32,708 nucleotides of DNA from Allobosea vaviloviae. GTDB taxonomy: Bacteria; Pseudomonadota; Alphaproteobacteria; Rhizobiales; Beijerinckiaceae. The notes beneath the pieces were generated by a model that worked only from the letters and a program-made list of their open reading frames with translations, was not told the DNA's origin and did no database searches. Position 1 is the first letter of the stretch; the number at the start of each line of letters is the position of its first letter. The stretch lies in contig NZ_LGSZ01000058.1 of assembly GCF_001298265.1 (NCBI RefSeq), positions 1-32,708 of the forward strand. The letters are read 5' to 3'. Made by a program: the position numbers and the translations under genes. Below, in pieces: positions 17,528 to 25,688 of the stretch.

Positions 17528-17676
17528 GCGGAAGGGAACCTCAGGCTCTCGCTGACGCGACGGCCGAACGGCCTGCCGCGGGACGAAGGGCTCTTCCTGA
17601 GCGTAAGGCCGGCGCGCGTCAATTCCCTTTGCTTCCACAGCCGGCTAGGCTGCTTTCCCTCACGAGGATCATTGCC

Positions 17677-18636
17677 ATGGCGAAAACCGTTCCAGGAAGC
17701 CGGCCGAAAGCTGCGCTGCGGCTCGTTGCCAAGGCGGAGCAGGAGGCCAAGCCGGACCGCAAGCGCGCGGCCGCGCGCAAGGCCGCTGGCGCAGAGGCGT
17801 TCGACATCGAGGCAGACACCCTGCCCGCCGCGATCGTCGATGCCGCCTTCCGCAGCGGCGACTACCCCTATGGCAAGCGCATGAAGCGCAAGCGCTATGA
17901 GCAGGAACTCGCGCCGCTGCAGATCGAATTGCAGAAGCTGGCGAACTGGGTGCGCGAGACGAAAGAGCGCATCGTCATTCTGTTCGAAGGCCGCGACGGC
18001 GCAGGCAAAGGCGGCACCATCGGCCGCTTCACCCAGCATCTCAATCCGCGCCAGGCGCGCGTCGTGGCGCTGTCGAAGCCCTCCGACAGCGAAGCCGGGC
18101 AGTGGTATTTCCAGCGCTATGTCACGCAGATGCCGACAGCCGGCGAAATCACCTTCTTCGACCGCTCCTGGTACAACCGTGCCGGCGTCGAGCGCGTCAT
18201 GGGCTTCTGCACGCCGCAGCAGACCGACGCCTTGCTGCACGAGGCGCCCGCCTTCGAAGGCATGCTGGTGCGCGACGGCGTCCGGCTGATCAAACTCTTC
18301 ATCACCATCGGCCCTGAAATGCAGATGGTTCGGCTGCATGACCGCTGGCACGATCCGCTCAAGCGCTGGAAGCTCTCGCCGATCGATTTCGAGGCGATCC
18401 CGCGTTTCGCCGCCTACTCGCAGGCCTTCGACGACATGCTGGCGAGGAGCTCGACGCCATGGGCGCCTTGGCATGTCATCCGCGGCAACGACAAGCTGCG
18501 GGCCCGGCTGAACGCCATCCGCCACGTCCTCCTCGCCATCCCCTACAAGGACCGCGACGAGGCGGCGATCGGCAAGCTCGACGACAAGGTCGTGGTCACC
18601 GCCGAGCACTATCTCCACAAGGGCGGCGAGACCTGA
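17677..18636 (+). CDS. ppk2: Polyphosphate kinase 2 (PPK2 family)
   Basis: This 319-residue cytosolic enzyme transfers phosphate between polyphosphate and nucleoside di- or monophosphates. After a basic, Ala-rich N terminus the PPK2 core shows PYGKRMKRKRYEQEL, Walker A in LFEGRDGAGKGGTI, the Walker B/lid region FFDRSWYNRAGVERVMGFCT and KLFITIGPEMQ, then LKRWKLSPIDFEAI and the C-terminal IRGNDKLRARLNAIRHVL. A single domain and this length suit class I PPK2. The start is the ATG at 17677, with GAGGA upstream. It is divergent from phoR with about 149 bp between them, where I see no Pho box. Placement beside the pho cluster fits phosphate storage or mobilisation. Confidence 0.92.
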   Translation: MAKTVPGSRPKAALRLVAKAEQEAKPDRKRAAARKAAGAEAFDIEADTLPAAIVDAAFRSGDYPYGKRMKRKRYEQELAPLQIELQKLANWVRETKERIVILFEGRDGAGKGGTIGRFTQHLNPRQARVVALSKPSDSEAGQWYFQRYVTQMPTAGEITFFDRSWYNRAGVERVMGFCTPQQTDALLHEAPAFEGMLVRDGVRLIKLFITIGPEMQMVRLHDRWHDPLKRWKLSPIDFEAIPRFAAYSQAFDDMLARSSTPWAPWHVIRGNDKLRARLNAIRHVLLAIPYKDRDEAAIGKLDDKVVVTAEHYLHKGGET

Positions 18637-18679
18637 GCGCGCCCTCGGCGGCCGCCAGTCCACCCACCCCTACACACAC

Positions 18680-18697
18680 CGGTCATTCCCCTGTCAT
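18680..18697 (+). promoter_or_regulatory. Pho box upstream of the phosphonate-type cluster
   Basis: CGGTCATTCCCCTGTCAT has 7-4-7 spacing. The second half CTGTCAT is a perfect PhoB heptamer and the first differs by one base. It lies 61 bp before the SDR start in the 122-bp gap after ppk2, which is the right place and strand to drive the SDR, oxidoreductase and hydrolase genes. Confidence 0.65.
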
Positions 18698-18758
18698 CGC
18701 TGGCGCTGCTCTTGCAGAGCGTCGGCGGCCGAGGCCAGACGAACGAGAAGGCACCACC

Positions 18759-19508
18759 ATGAGCAAGACCATCCTGATTTCGGGCGCGACCGCAGGCTTC
18801 GGCGCCGCCACCGCGCGGCGCTTCGTCGGGGCCGGCTGGAAGGTGATCGGCACCGGCCGCCGTGCCGACCGTCTCGACGCCCTGAAGGCGGAACTGGGTG
18901 AGAATTTTTACGGCGCGGCCTTCGACATCACCGACGAAGCCGGAATGACGGCGGCGCTCGGTGCCCTGCCCGAGCCGTTCCAGGCGATCGACGTGCTGCT
19001 CAACAATGCCGGCCTCGCGCTCGGCACCAAGCCCGCGCCACAGACCGCGCTCTCCGACTGGAAGACGATGATCGGCACCAACGTCACCGGACTGGTGGCG
19101 CTGACGCATCACCTGCTGCCCGGCCTGATCGCGCGCAAGGGCGCGGTCATCAACATCGCCTCGGTCGCGTCGAACTGGCCCTATTCGGGCGGCAACGTCT
19201 ATGGCGGCACCAAGGCCTTCGTGCGCCAGTTCTCGCTGGGCCTGCGCTCCGACCTGCACGGCAAGGGCGTCCGCGTCACCTCGATCGAGCCAGGCCTGTG
19301 CGAGAGCGAGTTCACGCTGGTGCGCAATGGTGGCGACAAGGCGGCCTATGACGCCCTCTATGGCGGCGCCGATCCGCTGCAGCCCCAGGACATCGCCGAG
19401 ACCGTGTTCTGGGTCGCGACGCTGCCCCCGCACGTCAACATCAACAGCCTCGAGATCATGCCGGTGAGCCAGTCTTTCGCCGGCTTCCAGATCCACCGCA
19501 ACAGCTGA
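18759..19508 (+). CDS. SDR-family NAD(P)-dependent oxidoreductase
   Basis: This 249-residue classical short-chain dehydrogenase resembles the YdfG/3-hydroxy acid dehydrogenase type. The cofactor motif TGxxxGxG appears as SGATAGFGAATARRF. GRRAD after strand 2 suggests NADP. It also has NNAG in LLNNAGLALG and the catalytic Ser in NIASVASNWPYSGG, with Tyr and Lys in NVYGGTKAF. The C-terminal part, PGLCESEFTLVRNGGD and PHVNINSLEIMPVSQSF, is typical of YdfG-like enzymes acting on hydroxy acids. The start is the ATG at 18759; ACGAGAAGG lies upstream. It is the first gene after a Pho box and ends 11 bp before the FAD oxidoreductase, so they probably form one operon. The substrate may be an alcohol or aldehyde from phosphonate breakdown, which is inferred only from context. 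Confidence 0.9.
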   Translation: MSKTILISGATAGFGAATARRFVGAGWKVIGTGRRADRLDALKAELGENFYGAAFDITDEAGMTAALGALPEPFQAIDVLLNNAGLALGTKPAPQTALSDWKTMIGTNVTGLVALTHHLLPGLIARKGAVINIASVASNWPYSGGNVYGGTKAFVRQFSLGLRSDLHGKGVRVTSIEPGLCESEFTLVRNGGDKAAYDALYGGADPLQPQDIAETVFWVATLPPHVNINSLEIMPVSQSFAGFQIHRNS

Positions 19509-19519
19509 ACAAGGCTCTC

Positions 19520-20650
19520 ATGGTCTACGATCTCGCCATCGTCGGCGCCGGCATTCTCGGCCTGGGCCATGCGCTCGCGGCCGCACGGCGCGGCAAGCGC
19601 GTCGTGGTGATCGACCGCGACGCCCAGGCCAACGGCGCCTCCGTGCGCAATTTCGGCTTCGTCACCGTCACCGGCCAGGGCGCCGGCGATTGCTGGACGC
19701 TGGCGCGCCGCTCGCGCGACATCTGGGCGGAGATCGTGGCGGATGCCGGGATCGACGTGCTCCAGCGCGGGCTCATGCTGGCGGCGCGCCTGCCGGAATC
19801 GGAAGCGGTGATCGACGCCTTCCTGCGCACGGAGATGGGCGAAGGCTGCCGCCGCCTGACCAGCGCCCAGGCCTGCGAGGCCGTTCCAGCCTTGCGCCCG
19901 GAGGCGGCCCGCTTCGCGCTGCACAGCCCGCATGAACTGCGCGTCGAATCCCGCCACGCGATCCCACGGGTGACGGCCCTGCTGGCGGAGCGGCATGGCG
20001 TCGAATTCCGCTGGAACACCAGCATCGTCGCGGTGGAGGCCCCGCGCCTGATCACAGCCGGCGGCGACGTGATCGAGGCGGAGGCGATCGTGGTCTGCCC
20101 AGGCGACGAGTTCACCACGCTGTTTCCCGAGCGGCTCGCCGCCTATGGCGTCACCCGCTGCAAGCTGCAGATGCTGCGCCTGCGCCCGGCGGCGCCCGCC
20201 CCGCTCGCCAGCGCCGTGATGTCGGATCTCGGGCTCGGGCGCTATCTCGGCTATGCCGATCTGCCGGAGGCCGAGCCGCTGAAGCGCCGGCTCGACGCCG
20301 ACATGGCGGCCCAGCGCGAGAACGGCATCCACCTGATCGTCACGCAATCGGCCGATGGCTCGCTCGTCGTCGGCGACAGCCACCACTACGCCACGACGCC
20401 CGACCCCTTCGCCTCGGAGGCCGTCGACCAGCTCATCCTCGACGAGTTCGATGCCGTGCTCGACCTGCCCGGCCGCACCGTGACCGAACGCTGGATCGGC
20501 ACCTATGCCTCGGCGCCGGATCGCTGGCGCCTGACCGACAGGCCCTCGGATGCGGTACGCATCGTCGTCGTCACCGCAGGCTGCGGCGCCTCGACCGGCT
20601 TCGGCATCGGCGAGGAGACGATCGCCGATCTGTTCGGGCCGGTATCGTGA
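19520..20650 (+). CDS. FAD-dependent oxidoreductase, TIGR03364-like (phosphonate-associated)
   Basis: The 376-residue protein is a glycine-oxidase/DAO-fold flavoenzyme: N-terminal LAIVGAGILGLGHALAAARRGKRVVVIDRD (GxGxxG at 8-13), then GASVRNFGFVTVTGQ, a strongly conserved segment of the TIGR03364 group, and a C-terminal FAD contact VVTAGCGASTGFGIGEE. TIGR03364 enzymes are known from gene neighbourhoods for 2-aminoethylphosphonate catabolism, and members have been linked to oxidation of N-substituted aminoethylphosphonate to phosphonoacetaldehyde. Here it lies between an SDR (11-bp gap) and a phosphonate monoester hydrolase-like gene whose GTG start overlaps this gene's stop (GTGA). The family assignment is from recalled motifs; an amine-oxidising activity is likely and the exact substrate is open. 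Confidence 0.82.
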   Translation: MVYDLAIVGAGILGLGHALAAARRGKRVVVIDRDAQANGASVRNFGFVTVTGQGAGDCWTLARRSRDIWAEIVADAGIDVLQRGLMLAARLPESEAVIDAFLRTEMGEGCRRLTSAQACEAVPALRPEAARFALHSPHELRVESRHAIPRVTALLAERHGVEFRWNTSIVAVEAPRLITAGGDVIEAEAIVVCPGDEFTTLFPERLAAYGVTRCKLQMLRLRPAAPAPLASAVMSDLGLGRYLGYADLPEAEPLKRRLDADMAAQRENGIHLIVTQSADGSLVVGDSHHYATTPDPFASEAVDQLILDEFDAVLDLPGRTVTERWIGTYASAPDRWRLTDRPSDAVRIVVVTAGCGASTGFGIGEETIADLFGPVS

Positions 20651-22182
20651 ATCAGAATGGTCCGGTGAAGCCCAACATCCTGCTCGTCACCGCCGATCAA
20701 TGGCGCGGCGACTGCCTCTCGGCGCTCGGCCACGCTTGCGTCAGGACGCCAAATCTCGATGCGTTGGCCGCTGAGGGCACGCTGTTTGCCCGCCACTATG
20801 CTGGAGCCGCGCCCTGCTCGCCGGCGCGCGCCTCGCTCTATACCGGCCTCTACCAGATGAACCACCGCGTCTGCCGGAACGGCTCGCCGCTGGATGCCCG
20901 CTTCGACAATCTGGCGTTGCTCGGCCGCCGCGCCGGCTACGACCCGACCCTGTTCGGCTACACGGATACGGCGCCCGACCCGCGCGGCATGGCCCCGGGC
21001 GATCCGCATCTGACGACCTATGAAGGCGTGCTGCCGGGCTTCACCACCCGAACCCTGCTGCCCGAGCATGAGCGTCCCTGGCTCTCCTGGCTGCGCGAGC
21101 GCGGCCATGCCGAGGCGACGAGCCGCGACGTGCACCGCGCCAGCGGACAGCCCGAGACCGGTAACGCGCCGCCGCGCTATGGCCGCGATGAGACCCAGAC
21201 CGCCTTCCTGACCGACGAGTTCCTCCGCTGGCAAGGCGAGCAGGATGGCGCCTGGTTCGCGCATATCTCCTTCCTGCGCCCCCACCCGCCCTTCGTCGTG
21301 CCCGAGCCCTACAACACGATGTTTGCAGCCAGCGACGGCCCGGCCTTCGCCGGCGCCGCCGACCGCGACAGCGAGCGCGCCTTGCACCCCTATGTCGCCT
21401 GGCAGATGGCGGCGCAGAAGAAGCACAGCTTCGTGCAGGGCGCACAAGGCTGCGTCGAGGATTGGAGCCGGGCCGACTTCGCGGCCTTGCGCGCGGTCTA
21501 TTACGGCATGATCGCCGAGGTCGACGCCCAGATCGGCCGCATCTTCGCGACGCTGCGGGCGCGCGGCGCGTGGGAGAACACGCTCGTCATCTTCTGTTCC
21601 GACCATGGCGAGATGGCGGGCGACCACTGGCTGCTCGGCAAGGGCGGCTTCTTCGAGGCGAGCTACCACATCCCGCTGATCATCCGCGATCCCGCCCGCC
21701 GGGCGCATGCCGGAACGCAGGTCACGGCCTTCACCTCCGCCGCCGACATCCTGCCGACGCTCGCCGAGCGGCTCGGCCTGTCGCCCGCCAACCATCAGGA
21801 CGGCGCGTCGCTGCTGCCCTTCCTCGACGGCCGAACACCTGCAAACTGGCGCGAGGCCGCGTTTTGGGAGTTCGACTTCCGCGACATCGCCGATGGCGCG
21901 GCCGAGGCGTATTTCGGCCTGCCCTCCAACGCCTGCAACCTCGCCGTGATCCGCGACGGCGCTTGGAAATACGTCCACTTCGCCGGGCTGCCGCCGCTGC
22001 TCTTCGACCTCGCCAACGACCCCGCCGAGACCCGCAATCTCGCCGACGACCCCGCGCTCGCCCCGGTCAGGCTGGCCTGCGCCGAGAGGCTCCTGTCGCT
22101 GCGGGCGCGCCATCTCGACCAGACGCTGGCCTATACCCACCTCGCCGCTGGCGGGCCTGTCATCGCGCCGCCATCCGCCTGA
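20647..22182 (+). CDS. Phosphonate monoester hydrolase / sulfatase-superfamily enzyme
   Basis: This 511-residue alkaline phosphatase-superfamily hydrolase closely resembles the rhizobial and Burkholderia phosphonate monoester hydrolases (PMH). It has NILLVTADQWRGD with metal ligand Asp17, the formylglycine motif CSPAR with Cys57 and Arg61 in APCSPARASLYTGLYQMNHR, FGYTDTAPDPR, SFLRPHPPFVVPEPY, Asp319-His320 in SDHGEMAGDH, Lys332 in LLGKGG, and the C-terminal EFDFRD and YKYVHFAGLPPLLFDL-type sequence. Cys57 should be converted to formylglycine, so a maturase is needed elsewhere in the genome. PMHs split monoesters of phosphonates and phosphate diesters and are catalytically promiscuous. Translation starts at GTG 20647, overlapping the preceding stop by 4 bases. 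No signal peptide is seen, so it should act on imported substrate. Confidence 0.88.
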   Translation: MNQNGPVKPNILLVTADQWRGDCLSALGHACVRTPNLDALAAEGTLFARHYAGAAPCSPARASLYTGLYQMNHRVCRNGSPLDARFDNLALLGRRAGYDPTLFGYTDTAPDPRGMAPGDPHLTTYEGVLPGFTTRTLLPEHERPWLSWLRERGHAEATSRDVHRASGQPETGNAPPRYGRDETQTAFLTDEFLRWQGEQDGAWFAHISFLRPHPPFVVPEPYNTMFAASDGPAFAGAADRDSERALHPYVAWQMAAQKKHSFVQGAQGCVEDWSRADFAALRAVYYGMIAEVDAQIGRIFATLRARGAWENTLVIFCSDHGEMAGDHWLLGKGGFFEASYHIPLIIRDPARRAHAGTQVTAFTSAADILPTLAERLGLSPANHQDGASLLPFLDGRTPANWREAAFWEFDFRDIADGAAEAYFGLPSNACNLAVIRDGAWKYVHFAGLPPLLFDLANDPAETRNLADDPALAPVRLACAERLLSLRARHLDQTLAYTHLAAGGPVIAPPSA

Positions 22183-22220
22183 CCGAGACTGGTCTTCGCT
22201 TCGCCAAACCATAGCCGGCT

Positions 22221-22261
22221 CGATGAGCCGGGCTGTGGCGTCAATCTTGCTTGGCTCATCG
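22221..22261. promoter_or_regulatory. Inverted repeat in the hydrolase to binding-protein gap
   Basis: CGATGAGCC (22221-22229) and GGCTCATCG (22253-22261) are perfect complements around 23 bases. The element lies in a 199-bp gap between the hydrolase and the binding-protein gene. It may be an attenuating stem-loop or an operator; no T tract follows. Confidence 0.45.
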
Positions 22262-22333
22262 CCAGATCGAGTGTGGCTCCGCAGGGGCCGTCTCGGGCGC
22301 GGGCCCGGGCGACAATACCGAGGCCTTCCAACC

Positions 22334-22369
22334 AAGAAACCATCACATTCCAAGACACCATCACATTCA
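22334..22369 (+). repeat. Two tandem 18-bp units in the leader of the binding-protein gene
   Basis: AAGA-ACCATCACATTC occurs twice at an 18-bp period (22334-22351 and 22352-22369); the 12-mer ACCATCACATTC is exact in both. The second unit ends just before the ribosome site AGGGGA and 12 bp before the ATG at 22382. It might bind a regulator or reflect duplication. Confidence 0.6.
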
Positions 22370-22381
22370 CAGGGGATCACG

Positions 22382-23521
22382 ATGTCCAAGACGCAGAGCA
22401 GGGCAATCATCGGCCGCCGTGACTTTCTGAAACGCGCCGCCGCGACAGGCGCGGGCGTCGCGATGCCCGCCATCATCAGCAGCGGCGCACTCGCCTCATC
22501 CGGCGAGATCAACATCATGATGTGGTCGGACTATCTGCCGGAAAGCTTCGTCAAGGCCTTCACCGCCAAGACCGGCATCAAGGTCAACTTCACCGGCATC
22601 GGCTCCAACGACGACATCCTCAACAAGATGAAGGCCAGCAACGGCCAGGGCTTCGACATCGTCACCCCGACGGTGAACCGCTCGCCGCTCTGGAAGGATC
22701 TCGGCCTGCTCCAGCCCTTCGACATGAAGAAGGTCGCGCTGGAGAAGGTGAACCCGGCCATGGCGCTGGGCGAGACGCATTGGAACTTCGCCGGCAAGGG
22801 CACGCATTGGCTGCCGCATATCTGGGGCACCGAAGGCGTCTCCTGGCGCACCGACAAGTTCACGCCGGCCGGTTCCGCGCCGAGCTATTACGACGTCTGG
22901 GACGATGCCAATGCCGGCAAGACCATGGGCCGCGGCCATTCGATGATCCTGGGCCTGGGCCTCGGGATGGAGAGGCGCGGCGAACTGGCGCCCGGCTCGG
23001 TCTGGGAGGCCTACAAGACACCGGAGAAGATGACCGAGGTCTGGACCAAGCTGACCGAGACCGCGATCAAGAAGAAGAAGAACATCAAGCTGATCTGGAA
23101 CGACGCCGACGCGCAGAAGAACGGCCTGCTCAACGAGGGCGTCATCGTCGGCCAGACCTGGGACGGCCCGCCGATCGCGCTCAAGACCGCGGGCGAGCCG
23201 GTGATGTACCGCGCCCCGGTCGAGGGCGCGATGGCCTGGGTCGACGGGCTGGCGCTGCCGATCGGCGTCAAGAACATCGACCAGGTCTACGCCTTCATCG
23301 CGGCCTGCTACGACGCGCAGCTCGCCGGCGAGGCGATCAAGACCCATGGCTACAACTCGCCGGTGCTGGGCGCCGACAAGTTCGGCGGCGAGGTCTACGC
23401 CAAGAACTTCGCCGACGCCTATCCCGGCGACGCGCTCGCCAAGCTCAATCCCTGGCCGGCCGAGGCACCCTGGTATGCCGCCAAGCGCTCGGAATTCACC
23501 AATAAGTTCATGAGCGCCTGA
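22382..23521 (+). CDS. ABC transporter substrate-binding protein, PotD/spermidine-type, Tat-exported
   Basis: The 379-residue precursor carries a twin-arginine signal, GRRDFLKRAAATGAG, followed by a hydrophobic stretch and cleavage near ALASSGEIN. The mature protein has the bilobal solute-binding features of the PotD/PotF group: INIMMWSDYLPESFVKAFTAKTGIKV, SNDDILNKMKA, FDIVTPT, and HIWGTEGVSWRTDKF. Polyamine-type binding proteins recognise small cations and amines, and related systems (PhnSTUV, AepX) take up 2-aminoethylphosphonate. The ATG at 22382 follows AGGGGATCACG. The gene lies downstream of the phosphonate-type enzymes and upstream of the ATPase, separated from the latter by a palindromic element. 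An organic amine or aminophosphonate is the likely ligand; this is inferred. Confidence 0.88.
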   Translation: MSKTQSRAIIGRRDFLKRAAATGAGVAMPAIISSGALASSGEINIMMWSDYLPESFVKAFTAKTGIKVNFTGIGSNDDILNKMKASNGQGFDIVTPTVNRSPLWKDLGLLQPFDMKKVALEKVNPAMALGETHWNFAGKGTHWLPHIWGTEGVSWRTDKFTPAGSAPSYYDVWDDANAGKTMGRGHSMILGLGLGMERRGELAPGSVWEAYKTPEKMTEVWTKLTETAIKKKKNIKLIWNDADAQKNGLLNEGVIVGQTWDGPPIALKTAGEPVMYRAPVEGAMAWVDGLALPIGVKNIDQVYAFIAACYDAQLAGEAIKTHGYNSPVLGADKFGGEVYAKNFADAYPGDALAKLNPWPAEAPWYAAKRSEFTNKFMSA

Positions 23522-23543
23522 GGGACAAGACGGCCACCCGCGC

Positions 23544-23598
23544 CGTCATCCCGGACAAGCGGCGATAGCCGCGCCGATCCGCTGCGTCCGGGATGACG
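23544..23598. repeat. Short palindromic element between binding protein and ATPase genes
   Basis: It starts CGTCATCCCGGACAAGCGGC and ends GCTGCGTCCGGGATGACG, a short form of the repeat in the 7201-8399 array that lacks the middle part. It sits 22 bp after the binding-protein stop, where it could protect that message and lower transport-gene expression, as REP sequences do in malEFG. Confidence 0.75.
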
Positions 23599-23613
23599 CG
23601 GCGGAGATGCGAC

Positions 23614-24738
23614 ATGCAGCCCAAACCTCCATCCAGGACCCGCATGACGAAAGATGTCGTTCTCGACCACGTCTCGATCCGGTTCGGCGGCTATACGGCC
23701 GTCGAGAACGCGCATCTGACCATCAGGGGCGGCGAGTTCTTCTCCTTCCTCGGCCCGTCCGGCTGCGGCAAGACCACGCTGCTGCGCTGCATCTCCGGCT
23801 TCGTCCAGCCGAGCGAAGGGCGCGTCCTGATCGGCGGGGAGGACATGCGCAATGTCGGCCCCAACAAGCGCCCGACCGCGCTGATCTTCCAGAATCTCGC
23901 GCTGTTTCCGCTGCTCACCGTCGCTGAGAACATCGCCTTCCCGCTCGAGGTGCGCCGCGTCGGCCGCAAGGCCCGCCGCAAGCGCGCCGACGAACTGCTC
24001 GAGATGATCGCCCTGCCCGGCACCGGCGACAAGAAGGTCCATGAGCTCTCCGGCGGCCAGAAGCAGCGCGTCGCGATCGCGCGCGCGCTCGCCGCCGAGC
24101 CCGACATCCTGCTGCTCGACGAGCCGCTCTCGGCCCTCGACCTGAAGCTGCGCCAGCACATGCGCACCGAATTGCGCGCGATCCAGCAGCGCGTCGGGCT
24201 GACCTTCATCTACATCACCCACGACCAGGGCGAGGCCCTGACCATGTCGGACCAGGTCGCGGTGATGAATGCCGGCGTCATCGAGCAGATCGACGATCCG
24301 CAGACGGTCTACAACCAGCCCCGGACGCCCTTCGTCGCCTCCTTCGTCGGCGAATCCAACGCCATCTCCGGCGTCGTCCTGTCCCAGACCGGCAGGCTCG
24401 CGACGCTCGACACCCCGCTGGGCCCCCTTGTCGGCCAGGCCGCGGGCGGGCGGACCTATCTGCCCAGGGAGCGCTGCACGCTGTTCGTGCGGCCTGAGCA
24501 GCTCTTCATTGCCGATACCCCGCCCGAGGTGAACGAAATCAAGGCCAGGCGCGTCAACGAGGAGTTCGAGGGGTCCATCCGCACGCTCTATCTGGAGGCC
24601 GGCGGCAAGGCCTTGCGCCTCTACCACATGAACGCCGCCACCTCCGCCGCGCTCGCCACGGGCGACGGCGCGCTCACCGTCTCGTTCAAGCCGGAGCAGG
24701 CAACGATCCTGCCCGATGACCCGGCGCTGAGCGGCTGA
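23614..24738 (+). CDS. ABC transporter ATP-binding protein, PotA/polyamine-type
   Basis: This 374-residue ATPase has an N-terminal nucleotide-binding domain with Walker A GPSGCGKTT, Q loop LIFQNLALFPLLTV, signature LSGGQKQRVAIARAL, Walker B ILLLDEPLSALD and the switch His in IYITHDQGEA. A C-terminal TOBE/OB-like regulatory domain covers about residues 255-370 (VGESNAISGVV, TLFVRPEQLFI), as in PotA/FbpC/MalK-type subunits. Two starts are possible: 23614, with GGAG upstream, or 23644 (MTKDVVLDHV), with AGGA upstream. I report the first. A frame from 23593 would begin inside the palindromic repeat. It lies 4 bp before the first permease, so they are probably translationally coupled. Confidence 0.92.
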   Translation: MQPKPPSRTRMTKDVVLDHVSIRFGGYTAVENAHLTIRGGEFFSFLGPSGCGKTTLLRCISGFVQPSEGRVLIGGEDMRNVGPNKRPTALIFQNLALFPLLTVAENIAFPLEVRRVGRKARRKRADELLEMIALPGTGDKKVHELSGGQKQRVAIARALAAEPDILLLDEPLSALDLKLRQHMRTELRAIQQRVGLTFIYITHDQGEALTMSDQVAVMNAGVIEQIDDPQTVYNQPRTPFVASFVGESNAISGVVLSQTGRLATLDTPLGPLVGQAAGGRTYLPRERCTLFVRPEQLFIADTPPEVNEIKARRVNEEFEGSIRTLYLEAGGKALRLYHMNAATSAALATGDGALTVSFKPEQATILPDDPALSG

Positions 24739-24742
24739 CGCG

Positions 24743-25672
24743 ATGACGATGATCGCCCGCTTTTTCCGCGACTTCAGCAGCCGGCACGGCACCGGCGCCG
24801 CAAGCTTCGTCATGGCGGCGGTGCTGTTCTGGATCGTCTTCCTGATCCTGCTGCCGCAGCTGGCAATGCTCGACGTCTCCTTCCGCCACAACCTGCCGCG
24901 CCCGGAGATCGGCGGGCCCAAGGACGTCCACACGCTCGACAACTACCGCTACTTCCTGTTCGGCAACAGCGGCGGCGCCGCACTGAACGCGCTCGACATC
25001 GGCGTGCTGGTCAAGACGCTGGTCGCCGCCGTGCTGGTGACCCTGCTCGACATCCTGCTCTGCTATCCGATCGCCTTCATCCTCGCCCATTCCGCCAGCG
25101 GCGCGGGTGCGCGGCTGATGGTGATTGCGCTGATCGTGCCCTTCTGGATCAACGACATCCTGCGCGCCTTCGCCTTCCGCATCCTGTTCGGCGCCACCGG
25201 GGTCATCAACGGCGTCGGGCTGTCGCTCGGGCTCTGGACCGCGCCGATCGACTTCATCCGCGCCGATGTCGCGCTCTATGCCGGCCTCGCCTACACCTAT
25301 GTCCTGCTCATGGTGTTCTCGATCTACAACGCCGTCGAGACGCTCGACCGCAACCAGATCGAGGCGGCCCGCGACATGGGCGCGAGCTGGTGGCGCGTGC
25401 ATTGGCGCATCGTTCTGCCGGTGGCCAAGCCCGGCATCGCCTCGGGCGCCACCATGGTCTTCATGCTGACGGCGGGCGCGCTCGCCGCTCCGCAGATCCT
25501 CGGCGGGCCCTCGAACCTCTGGTTCACCCAGCTGATCTACCAGTGGTTCAACGATGCCGGAGACTGGTCGCGCGGCTCGGCCTACGCGACCATCCTGCTG
25601 GTCGTCTGCCTTGCCTTCGTCTTCGTGATGATGCGGATCTTCCGCGTCTCGATCGGGGCGATCGGGCGATGA
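24743..25672 (+). CDS. ABC transporter permease, PotB-type
   Basis: This 309-residue inner-membrane protein has a short cytoplasmic N terminus, TM1 at about 28-50 and five more helices in the BPD_transp_1 domain (about 85-300). The EAA loop that contacts the ATPase reads EAARDMGASWWRVHWRIVLP. Like PotB and other first permeases of polyamine systems, it has a large periplasmic loop between TM1 and TM2 (RHNLPRPEIGGPKDVHTLDNY). Its ATG begins 5 bases after the ATPase stop codon. The partner permease follows after 16 bp. Confidence 0.92.
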   Translation: MTMIARFFRDFSSRHGTGAASFVMAAVLFWIVFLILLPQLAMLDVSFRHNLPRPEIGGPKDVHTLDNYRYFLFGNSGGAALNALDIGVLVKTLVAAVLVTLLDILLCYPIAFILAHSASGAGARLMVIALIVPFWINDILRAFAFRILFGATGVINGVGLSLGLWTAPIDFIRADVALYAGLAYTYVLLMVFSIYNAVETLDRNQIEAARDMGASWWRVHWRIVLPVAKPGIASGATMVFMLTAGALAAPQILGGPSNLWFTQLIYQWFNDAGDWSRGSAYATILLVVCLAFVFVMMRIFRVSIGAIGR

Positions 25673-25688
25673 TGCGGGGTGTCGCACG

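Noticed and set aside
20503..22518. A 671-codon open frame on the minus strand
   Set aside because: It is antisense to the flavoenzyme and PMH-like genes; the composition (Arg/Gly/Val rich) is that of a shadow frame.
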